Source: Clostridia bacterium | GTDB lineage: Bacteria; Bacillota; Clostridia; Oscillospirales; Acutalibacteraceae | NCBI GenBank assembly: GCA_017471765.1 | Contig: JAFURT010000029.1 | Location: 1-33,398, forward strand | Reading direction: 5' to 3' | DNA: 33,398 nt | Shown here: piece after piece, positions 27,589-33,398 of the stretch | Position numbering within the stretch: position 1 is the stretch's first letter | Layout of the letters: each line of letters begins with the position of its first letter | The notes under the pieces: generated by a model | Database searches by the model: none | What the model was told of the DNA's origin: nothing | Seen by the model: only the letters and a program-made list of their open reading frames with translations | Translations under genes and position numbers: made by a program

Positions 27589-29622
27589 TTATGCGTGGCG
27601 CTTGCGCAGAGCGATGCTCATACCGCCAGCCAGCACGAGCACGACGAACACAGCATAGTTCACCGGCTCGCCGGTAACGGGGCTGCCGTTGCCGGGCTTA
27701 TTGGCAGAGCCCTGGTTGCCCTCTCCGGCGGCACCGCCGTTGACAGGGCCGGTACCGGCCACACCGGAGAATTTCACCGACTTGATGCCGGTGTAGCCGG
27801 GGTGGTCGTATACGGTATAAGCAATCTTCACAAACACCTGGCGGTTACCCTTCACCGCCTCGGTCAGGTCAGCCGTATAGGTCTTGTCAGGCACAGATTT
27901 GAAATCCTGTTCCGACGGATAATCCTCATAGGACAGCCGGTCGCCGTCAAAGGTCTTGACAGCCACCCAGTCAGCCGCAGTGATATCTGCATAGTTGTCA
28001 CCGGCGGCCACATAGATGGTAGCCTTGGGGGCTTGCGTCCATTCGGGGTTGTAGCCCTCACGGGAGGAGATACGGCCGACCATTTCAAAAGACAGGGAGG
28101 ACAGCTTCTTGCCGTCGACCGAGCCGATCTTGTACACAACATAAGAATCGGCGGCGCCGCCGGTGGTGCCCAGGAAGCGGCCGTAGGCGCTGAGCACACG
28201 AGCCTTGTTGGCATCCACCATGTTCCGGAAGGTGGACAGCATCTTGTCAGCAGTCACGCCCTCGGTAAGTGCGGCAAAATTGTCCTTCACGGTGAAGGGC
28301 TCGGCAGGGCCTTCGTCCTCCGGCTTCTCGGCGGGCGGGGTGCCGGCGTTGTCACCGGTATTATCGCCGTCCACATCGCCGCCGGTGGTGTCATCCCCTT
28401 CAGGGGCGCTGCTTTCCGCAGTGGCATCGATGGACAGCGTGTTGAGGGCCGCATAGAAGCGGATGTCAAACAGCTTCCACTCCACCTTGACATACACACT
28501 TTCGGCATCGCCAATAGCCTCAGTCAGGTTGGCGGTATAGGTCTTGGGTGCATCCTTCGACCAACTGCTGTTGTTGGGATAATCCGCAATGTCCACCACG
28601 GTGTAATCCCAGTTCTGTACGGCACTGCCCCAATCCTCACCGTCGGTGGAAACCCACACGCCGGCATAGCAGTTGTCTACGCTCCAATCGGCGTTGTAGC
28701 CGTTGCGGAACATAAAGCGACCGGTAGCGGTCAAGGTAATCTGGTCTGCGTTGCCGGGAATATCCAGCTTGTAGACCACATTCACGGCTTTACCGGTGCT
28801 GCTGCCATCGCCGGTCAGAAAACGGCCGTTGGAGCTGGCAACCATGGCTTTTTCGGAAGCATACAGCTTGTCGAACTTGGCCTTGAGGTCGCCAGCCACA
28901 ATTTCGCTGGCAGAAGCGCTGTAATCATGGGTCAGCAGACTGCCGCCGGTGAAGGTTTCCTTCTCGTCGTCCTCGCCGCCGGGGGTGTTGCCACCGGCCT
29001 GGCCGGTGGTGGCGGTGATGGTCAGGTTCTTCAGGGCAGCATAGAAGCGGACGTCGTACAGTTTCCACTCCACCTTGACGTACACGCTGGTGGCATCGCC
29101 AATGGCGTTGGTCAGGTTGGCGGTGTAGGTCTTGTCCGGGTCGTTCTTCCAGCTGTCATTGTTGGGATAATCTATAGCCTCAACCACGGTGTAATCCCAG
29201 TTCTGCACGGCGGCACCCCACTCGACTCCGTCGGTGGAGACCCACACGCCGGCGTAGCAGTTCTCCAGCTTCCAGCCGTGGTTATAGCCGTTGCGGAACA
29301 TAAAGCGACCGGTAGCGGCCAGATTCAGCGCCTGCGTGTTGGCAGGAACATCAATCTTGTAAACCACGTTTACCACTTTGCCGGTGCTGCTGCCGTCGCC
29401 CGTCAGAAAACGGCCGTTGGAGCTGGCAATCATCGCCTGCGTGGAGGAGTGCAGTTTGGGGAAGGTGGACTTCATCGCATTCGCCGCAACCTCACTGCCG
29501 AGAGCACTGTAATTCTCCTCCAGCAGGGTGACCTCTTCAGCAGAAGCGGTCAGCGGCATCACGCTGAGCAGGGCGGTGGCCAGCAGGGCCACCGTCGCCA
29601 GCAGAGAAAGCAACTTTTTCAT
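27589..29622 (-). CDS. Surface protein with three copies of an unrecognised domain
   Basis: This 677-residue protein has a signal peptide (1-28, ASA cleavage) and three copies of one beta-rich domain (about 31-204, 228-402, 442-621). These are separated by Gly/Asp/Glu-rich linkers. Each copy shows VVYK(I/L), GR(F/I) then R(N/E)GYN, W near the middle, a DYP motif, TYTA(N/D)LT and a final VYVKV- or VFVKI-type strand. The C-terminus has a possible sortase-type signal: SPVTG (647-651), a hydrophobic helix (654-671) and RKRHA; SPVTG departs from LPXTG, so wall attachment is uncertain. The fold resembles a jelly-roll carbohydrate-binding module, but this is inference. RBS agaaaggag is strong; the gene follows its single-domain relative by 45 nt. 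Confidence 0.9.
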   Translation of the reverse strand: MKKLLSLLATVALLATALLSVMPLTASAEEVTLLEENYSALGSEVAANAMKSTFPKLHSSTQAMIASSNGRFLTGDGSSTGKVVNVVYKIDVPANTQALNLAATGRFMFRNGYNHGWKLENCYAGVWVSTDGVEWGAAVQNWDYTVVEAIDYPNNDSWKNDPDKTYTANLTNAIGDATSVYVKVEWKLYDVRFYAALKNLTITATTGQAGGNTPGGEDDEKETFTGGSLLTHDYSASASEIVAGDLKAKFDKLYASEKAMVASSNGRFLTGDGSSTGKAVNVVYKLDIPGNADQITLTATGRFMFRNGYNADWSVDNCYAGVWVSTDGEDWGSAVQNWDYTVVDIADYPNNSSWSKDAPKTYTANLTEAIGDAESVYVKVEWKLFDIRFYAALNTLSIDATAESSAPEGDDTTGGDVDGDNTGDNAGTPPAEKPEDEGPAEPFTVKDNFAALTEGVTADKMLSTFRNMVDANKARVLSAYGRFLGTTGGAADSYVVYKIGSVDGKKLSSLSFEMVGRISSREGYNPEWTQAPKATIYVAAGDNYADITAADWVAVKTFDGDRLSYEDYPSEQDFKSVPDKTYTADLTEAVKGNRQVFVKIAYTVYDHPGYTGIKSVKFSGVAGTGPVNGGAAGEGNQGSANKPGNGSPVTGEPVNYAVFVVLVLAGGMSIALRKRHA
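28417..29532 (-). repeat. Tandem duplication of domains 1 and 2 within the surface protein gene
   Basis: Domains 1 (29011-29532) and 2 (28417-28941) are alike at DNA level; for example 28793-28845 and 29381-29433 differ at 3 of 53 positions. Domain 3 (27760-28299) is clearly more distant. This fits a recent internal duplication of one domain. Confidence 0.8.
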
Positions 29623-29667
29623 AAAAACGCTCCTTTCTAAATAAGGAAGGGTGTAAGGACGGCAAGC

Positions 29668-30591
29668 TTACTTCTTAGCGCCCTTCTTGAACAGCAGGAA
29701 CACAATAGCGCCAGCTGCGGCCAGGATCAGCACCGCAACGATAACCACAATCAGCACGATGGGGGCGCCGGCGGGCTCGCTGTCACCGTCTGCATCCGTG
29801 TCGGTATCGACATCCACATCGGAGTTGTTGTTGTTCACGTCAGCAACGGTGGTGGTGGTCGTCTGCACAGCCTCGGTGGCGGTGGTGGTGGTCGCCTCCG
29901 TGGTGGTAGCGGCCTCGGTGGTCGTGGTGGTGGGGGCTACCGTGGTGGTGGTCGTGGGGGTCTCGACCAAACCGGAACCGCCGGTCACATTCCCCTCAAT
30001 CTTCACGTTCAGCACGCTGGAGAACATGGGGACGTCAAACACATCCCAAGCCAGACGCACATAGACAACAGAATCGTCGCCGGCAGCAGAGGTCAGGTCA
30101 GCGGTATAGGTCTTGACAGGCAGATCCTTGTAGGCGTTAGCATCGCCATAGGTGGCCATATCCACACGCTCGCCCTCCCAGGTCTTTACCTTGTAGAAGG
30201 TGGTGCCGTCGAAGGAAACCTCAACCGTACCGCTGGGGGTCTTGGTCCAATCCGGGTTGTACCCGTCACGGGAAGCAAAGTGGCCCTTCACGGTGATGCC
30301 CAGAGAATCAAACTTGCCGCCCTTAGCGTCAACCTTGTATACCAGGGAAGCCGTCTTTCCGCCGCCATCGGCACAGCAATAGCCCTTGCCGAAGGAGTAC
30401 TTGATACGGACGTTCTCGCCGGACTCCAGGTTGTACAGTCTCTTCAGGAGGCTCGCCGGGGTGTCGGTATCGCAGGAAGCAAAATCATCCTCGATAACCA
30501 GCGTCTGCGCAGCAGACACGGACATGGGTACTACCAGCACGGACAGGATCAGTGCCAGCATAGCGATCAAGCTTGCAACTTTTTTGAACAT
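29668..30591 (-). CDS. Membrane-anchored surface protein with one copy of the same domain and a Thr-rich stalk
   Basis: This 307-residue protein has a signal peptide (1-27), one domain (about 29-203) matching those of the next gene (LVYKVD, HFASRDGYNPDW, TYTADLT, VVYVRL), a threonine-rich stalk (about 211-249) and an Asn/Asp-rich segment (252-270). It ends in a transmembrane helix (276-300) with FKKGAKK. There is no LPXTG-like motif, so it is membrane- rather than wall-anchored. The stalk would hold the domain away from the membrane and may be glycosylated (inferred). It is the first gene after the AraC-box promoter (30751-30779), with RBS agaggg, and is co-transcribed with the three-domain gene 45 nt downstream. 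Confidence 0.9.
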   Translation of the reverse strand: MFKKVASLIAMLALILSVLVVPMSVSAAQTLVIEDDFASCDTDTPASLLKRLYNLESGENVRIKYSFGKGYCCADGGGKTASLVYKVDAKGGKFDSLGITVKGHFASRDGYNPDWTKTPSGTVEVSFDGTTFYKVKTWEGERVDMATYGDANAYKDLPVKTYTADLTSAAGDDSVVYVRLAWDVFDVPMFSSVLNVKIEGNVTGGSGLVETPTTTTTVAPTTTTTEAATTTEATTTTATEAVQTTTTTVADVNNNNSDVDVDTDTDADGDSEPAGAPIVLIVVIVAVLILAAAGAIVFLLFKKGAKK

Positions 30592-30638
30592 TTTGAATCC
30601 CTCTTTCTGAAAAAATTAGCTGACTGGCAGCTTTCATA

Positions 30639-30728
30639 CTATTTTGCGGATTTCGAAACCGGCAAAATCCCTTGCATTTCGGGCGAAATCATGGTATAAT
30701 GCCCTAAAGCCTTGGTAATTATGCCCAT
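30639..30728 (-). other. Possible 29-codon upstream ORF in the operon leader
   Basis: Within the leader, an ATG (30728-30726) inside the conserved motif opens 29 codons ending in TAG (30641-30639), 47 nt before the ATG of the first structural gene. There is no good ribosome binding site, and the matching leader at 33012 has a different coding outcome, so it may be chance. Confidence 0.2.
30672..30700 (+). promoter_or_regulatory. Promoter of the AraC-family regulator gene
   Basis: TTGCAT (30672-30677), a 17-bp spacer and TATAAT (30695-30700) preceded by TGG give a near-consensus extended promoter. A start near 30707 makes a leader of about 130 nt that runs across the opposing operon promoter and its 43-bp box. 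Confidence 0.75.
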
Positions 30729-30750
30729 ATTTCTTAAACCACGCATCATA

Positions 30751-30779
30751 AGCATAGCATAAGACGTAAAAAACTGCAA
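30751..30779 (-). promoter_or_regulatory. Promoter of the large leftward operon
   Basis: On the minus strand TTGCAG (30779-30774), a 17-bp spacer and TATGCT (30756-30751) form a promoter with a weak -10, as expected for an activator-dependent one. The start would be near 30744, giving a leader of about 150 nt. The -35 is the end of the conserved 43-bp box. Confidence 0.7.
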
Positions 30780-30815
30780 TTCTATTATCGTGGTATTTTC
30801 TTCTAATTTGTTTCC
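30773..30815 (-). promoter_or_regulatory. Conserved 43-bp box (left copy), probable AraC-family operator
   Basis: Minus-strand sequence from GGAAACAAATTAG through AAAATACCACGATAATAG to TTGCAGT. It matches the right copy at 32924-32966 in 41 of 43 positions. A weak direct repeat (AnAnTAG) recurs at a 21-bp offset, about two helical turns, as AraC-type dimers often use. Position upstream of and overlapping the -35 fits an activator site. Confidence 0.75.
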
Positions 30816-30838
30816 ACTTGCAGAAAGGAGGCGTAAAA

Positions 30839-31705
30839 ATGGCGCAAAATTCGTATCATCGTCATGTCTATTTGGAGGATATCACCAACGAGCACTTGTA
30901 TCTCTGCCATTACGGCTGGCACAAATGCGAGCCGGGGCATTTTTTCGGGCCGTCTATCCGTGATTTCTATTTGATCCACATCGTAACAGATGGCCGGGGA
31001 ACCTTCACGGCACGAGGCAAGCAATACGAACTGCACGCAGGGCAAAGCTTCATCATCCGCCCCGGCGAGATCACCAAGTATTTGGCCGACGCGCAGGAGC
31101 CGTGGACGTATTATTATTTTTCTTTTTCCGGCACACTGGCCCCTACCTTGCTGAACGCTACCGGCTTTAAAGATGACAAGATGGTTGTTGACATACTCAC
31201 CGCCCCGTTGGAAAAAATCATCCAAAAGGCAGTTAAACGGGCGGATGACTGTCACAACAAAATGGTACATGGCTTATCCGTGCTGATGTCTCTTATCAAT
31301 GTATATGCACAAGAGGCAGACGCGGACGCAACCCCTAGGCTGGAGGATTCCCTGGTTGCCAAAGCCAAAGCGTACATCGATTTCAACTTCTCCGGCAAGC
31401 TGACCATTGCTCAGATTGCCGCCGATCTGAACGTGAGCCGCAGTCACCTGTACAAAACCTTCAAAGACGAGACCGGGTTGTCTCCTTGCGAGTATCTTTC
31501 CCACTGCCGTATTCAAATGTCTGCCAAACTGCTGGAGGATACCGATTTGTCTATCCGGGAGATTGCCAATGCAGTGGGGTTCGATACCTACTCTGCCTTT
31601 TTCCGGGCGTTCAAGCTGTTCAGCGGGATGTCGGCCATCCAGTATCGTAAGCTGGCCGCCGCAGGAGCGTTGCCTGCCGGCTGGCAGAAAAAGGAGACCC
31701 TATGA
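30839..31705 (+). CDS. AraC-family transcriptional regulator
   Basis: This 288-residue protein has an N-terminal cupin-like sensor domain (about 25-150: FYLIHIVTDGRGTF, FIIRPGEITKY, WTYYYFSFSG) and a C-terminal double helix-turn-helix (about 187-288: LTIAQIAADLNVSRSHLYKTFK, then IREIANAVGFDTYSAFFRAFK). The sensor probably binds a sugar from the imported glycan. A TTG seven codons upstream is in frame, but the agaaaggaggcg site points to the ATG at 30839. The two 43-bp boxes flanking this gene and the next are its likely targets. It overlaps the cysteine desulfurase by ATGA. Confidence 0.93.
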   Translation: MAQNSYHRHVYLEDITNEHLYLCHYGWHKCEPGHFFGPSIRDFYLIHIVTDGRGTFTARGKQYELHAGQSFIIRPGEITKYLADAQEPWTYYYFSFSGTLAPTLLNATGFKDDKMVVDILTAPLEKIIQKAVKRADDCHNKMVHGLSVLMSLINVYAQEADADATPRLEDSLVAKAKAYIDFNFSGKLTIAQIAADLNVSRSHLYKTFKDETGLSPCEYLSHCRIQMSAKLLEDTDLSIREIANAVGFDTYSAFFRAFKLFSGMSAIQYRKLAAAGALPAGWQKKETL

Positions 31706-32829
31706 AGCCGTGCATCTATGCCGACCACGCCGCCACAACAAAACTGAATATGCACGCCTTTGAGGCGATGAAGCCTTATCTGCTGGAGCAGTACGGCAAC
31801 CCCTCCCAGCCTTACTCGCTGGGACGCCGGGCTCATCAGGCACTGGAGGAAGCCAGGGCCGCCATAGCGGCCTGCATCGGTGCCGACCCGGACGAGGTGG
31901 TTTTTACCGGCGGCGGCACAGAAAGTGACAACTGGGCGATTAAAGGCAGTGCGCTGGCGATGCCCTCCCCCGGGACAATCCTCACAACCCGGACAGAGCA
32001 CCACGCTGTGCTGGCCTCCTGCCGGGAGCTGGAGGCACTCGGCTGGGCTGTCACCGCTCTGCCGCCGGATGGAGACGGTACCCTTTCTTTGGACACGCTG
32101 GAAGCCGCCCTGTCACCGGCCGTGCGGCTGGTATCGGTGATGACCGCCAATAACGAGCTCGGGACGATTCAGCCCATTTCCGCACTGTGTGAGGTGGCTC
32201 ACCGACAGGGAACGGTGTTTCACACCGATGCCGTAGCGGCGGTGGGACACATTCCTGTAGATGTGACCGCCTGGGGGGTGGATTTGCTGTCCGCTTCCGC
32301 CCATAAATTCGGCGGCCCCAAGGGGGTCGGCTTTCTGTACATACGGAAAGGGACACCACTGTCCCCCTACCTTGTGGGCGGCGCTCAAGAGGCCGGGCGG
32401 CGGGCCGGAACCGAGCAGGTGGCAGGTGCTGTGGGGATGGCGGTGGCCTTACGGGAACGCTGTGTCTCTATGGCGGTTGACGCCGGCCATCTAAAGGGCT
32501 TAGAGGCGCAGATTTTAGCCGTTTTGCACCAGGCTGGGGTGGATTTCCGCCTGAACGGCGGTGACTACCGCATCCCCGGCCTGCTGAACCTTTCTTTCCG
32601 GAACGAGGATGGGGAGCGTCTTCTCCATCGGCTGGATTTACAGGGCATTTACGTGTCCACCGGGGCGGCCTGCGACAGTCGGCGCACCCGAATCTCTCCT
32701 GTGCTGGAAGCCATCGGTTTGGAGGAAATATACAGCCGTGGCACCATCCGTCTTTCGCTGGGACCGGATAACACGGCCGAAGAGGCGGTCTGTATCGCCG
32801 AGGCTTTGGTCGGCCTCCTGACGGAGTAA
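31702..32829 (+). CDS. Cysteine desulfurase (NifS/IscS-like aminotransferase class V)
   Basis: This 375-residue PLP enzyme should move sulfur from cysteine for Fe-S cluster or thiocofactor synthesis. It shows the N-terminal YADHAATT, the PLP lysine K202 in SASAHKFGGPKG, EHHAV around H100, HTDA with D176, RRAGTEQV and the catalytic cysteine C324 in STGAACDS. The residue that is usually Gln after HTDAV and contacts the PLP ring is Ala (A179), so activity may be altered. Translationally coupled to the AraC gene by ATGA, with RBS aaaggag. No scaffold gene (iscU/nifU/mnmA) is adjacent; its place in a sugar regulon is unexplained. Confidence 0.9.
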   Translation: MKPCIYADHAATTKLNMHAFEAMKPYLLEQYGNPSQPYSLGRRAHQALEEARAAIAACIGADPDEVVFTGGGTESDNWAIKGSALAMPSPGTILTTRTEHHAVLASCRELEALGWAVTALPPDGDGTLSLDTLEAALSPAVRLVSVMTANNELGTIQPISALCEVAHRQGTVFHTDAVAAVGHIPVDVTAWGVDLLSASAHKFGGPKGVGFLYIRKGTPLSPYLVGGAQEAGRRAGTEQVAGAVGMAVALRERCVSMAVDAGHLKGLEAQILAVLHQAGVDFRLNGGDYRIPGLLNLSFRNEDGERLLHRLDLQGIYVSTGAACDSRRTRISPVLEAIGLEEIYSRGTIRLSLGPDNTAEEAVCIAEALVGLLTE

Positions 32830-32842
32830 CAAAAACTCTCGT

Positions 32843-32868
32843 AAAAAGAGCCTTTTTGGGCTCTTTTT
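32843..32868 (+). terminator. Rho-independent terminator after the cysteine desulfurase gene
   Basis: AAAAAGAGCC (32843-32852) and GGCTCTTTTT (32859-32868) form a 10-bp stem with a 6-nt loop, followed by more T-rich sequence. It closes the araC-desulfurase unit 13 nt after the stop. Confidence 0.85.
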
Positions 32869-32923
32869 GCTTTTGTTGCAGGACATTTTCGCTGATGACA
32901 AGTCGTTATGTGTGATGAAAAAT

Positions 32924-32966
32924 GGAAACAAATTAGTATAAAATACCACGATAATAGAATTGCAGT
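32924..32966 (+). promoter_or_regulatory. Conserved 43-bp box (right copy), probable AraC-family operator
   Basis: Plus-strand copy of the box at 30773-30815, in inverted orientation, 41 of 43 positions identical; the two differences lie in the three bases after AATTAG. It ends in the -35 of the promoter for the gene at 33093. Confidence 0.75.
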
Positions 32967-32988
32967 CTTTAATCGGTTGTGCTATTCT
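32960..32988 (+). promoter_or_regulatory. Promoter of the right-arm surface protein gene
   Basis: TTGCAG (32960-32965), a 17-bp spacer and TATTCT (32983-32988). The same -35 and spacing as the leftward operon promoter, though spacer sequences differ, showing that the layout is selected. Start near 32995 gives a leader of about 98 nt. Confidence 0.7.
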
Positions 32989-33005
32989 ATGTAATGTAGG
33001 GTGAA

Positions 33006-33023
33006 AGAAATATGGGCAAATTA
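33006..33023 (+). promoter_or_regulatory. Conserved leader motif shared by both arms
   Basis: AGAAATATGGGCAAATTA here matches AGAAATATGGGCATAATTA on the minus strand at 30734-30716, with one inserted base, at nearly the same distance from the two promoters. It lies within the transcribed leader, so it may act in the RNA or mark a further protein site. Confidence 0.5.
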
Positions 33024-33092
33024 ACGGATTTTGCCTGTTTTCTGTCCTTTTCGAGGACGAGCCCTAAATTTATTACAGAAGGAGACGTATCA

Positions 33093-33398
33093 ATGAAAAA
33101 GCTCTTATCCCTGGTATTGACCCTTGCTTTGATGGCTTCCGCTATTTTCAGCGTGTTGCCCATCGCCGTTTCCGCCGCGGAAACGGGCAGCATTGTCCTG
33201 GTAGACGACAACTACAACTCCGGCACTGCCGCTGTTGGCTCTGCTGATCTGTCTACCGCTTTCCCCAGCATCGTTGCGAACACCAATGCCCGTCTGCTGT
33301 ATGACGGCAACGCAAAAGTTCGTTTTCTGTGCACCACCGGTAGCGGTGTTGTCAGCGCAACCTACAAGGTAGACATCCCCGAGGGGAACCTGGACTCC
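33093..33398 (+). CDS. Secreted protein of the same domain family (3' end outside window)
   Basis: The first 102 residues of a longer protein: a signal peptide (1-29, cleavage near VSA) and the start of the same domain as at 29668 and 27589 (LVDDNY, then a segment ending TYKVDIPEG). RBS agaaggagacg is strong and well placed. An in-frame ATG at 33012 would add 27 residues before the signal peptide and is rejected. It is driven by the right-hand box and promoter, so it is the second arm of the AraC regulon. Confidence 0.85.
   Translation, partial: MKKLLSLVLTLALMASAIFSVLPIAVSAAETGSIVLVDDNYNSGTAAVGSADLSTAFPSIVANTNARLLYDGNAKVRFLCTTGSGVVSATYKVDIPEGNLDS

Noticed and set aside
27559-29640. 693-codon plus-strand frame opposite the three-domain surface gene
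   Set aside because: Its apparent repeats are only the reflection of the tandem domains on the real strand.
29840-29965. Repetitive tract that could be mistaken for a short-repeat array
   Set aside because: It encodes the Thr-rich stalk of a surface protein; there are no regular spacers as in CRISPR.
33012-33092. In-frame upstream ATG for the right-arm surface protein
   Set aside because: It would put 27 residues before a normal signal peptide; the strong RBS belongs to the ATG at 33093.

Overview
The window looks like chromosome of a Gram-positive, moderately G+C-rich gut-type Clostridia (Oscillospiraceae/Ruminococcaceae-like; inferred from gene content only). Pointers are strong AGGAGG-type ribosome binding sites, lipoprotein signals, choline-binding-type cell-wall repeats, BspA-like leucine-rich repeats, and sugar ABC permeases with no ATPase gene nearby. 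No tRNA, rRNA, CRISPR array, transposase or recombinase was seen. No stretch longer than 300 bases lacks a gene.

Layout. 1-4500 (+): the end of a BspA-type leucine-rich repeat protein, its terminator, then a large secreted metallophosphoesterase with lectin-like domains in front and cell-wall-binding repeats behind. 4455-4492: terminator shared by the two converging units. 4508-30591 (-): fifteen closely packed genes that read as one polysaccharide-utilisation operon. In transcription order they are: two surface proteins sharing a new-looking domain (29668-30591, 27589-29622); a small membrane protein coupled to a very large extracytoplasmic protein of unknown function; a lipoprotein solute-binding protein; a 963-residue solute-binding protein with carbohydrate-binding-like modules; a permease pair; an NHL/TPR/YIP1 membrane protein and a DUF5696-type lipoprotein; a second permease pair; a GH27 alpha-galactosidase; a small zinc-ribbon protein; a GH106-like glycosidase; and an FAD-dependent oxidoreductase. 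The enzymes lack signal peptides, so oligosaccharides are probably captured outside, imported by two ABC systems and broken down in the cytoplasm.

30600-33398: the control region. An AraC-family regulator and an NifS/IscS-like cysteine desulfurase overlap by ATGA and read rightward. They are bracketed by an inverted pair of nearly identical 43-bp boxes (41 of 43 positions). Each box runs into the -35 of an outward-facing promoter with a 17-bp spacer. The left promoter drives the big operon; the right one drives a second secreted protein of the same domain family, cut off by the window edge. The araC promoter faces the left operon promoter, so araC transcripts cross the operator.

The most interesting candidate system is this AraC-controlled, two-armed surface/transport regulon: a shared operator, a family of display proteins built from one unrecognised domain, and a transporter with accessory proteins (NHL-TPR-YIP1, DUF5696, the 1136-residue protein) whose roles are not established.
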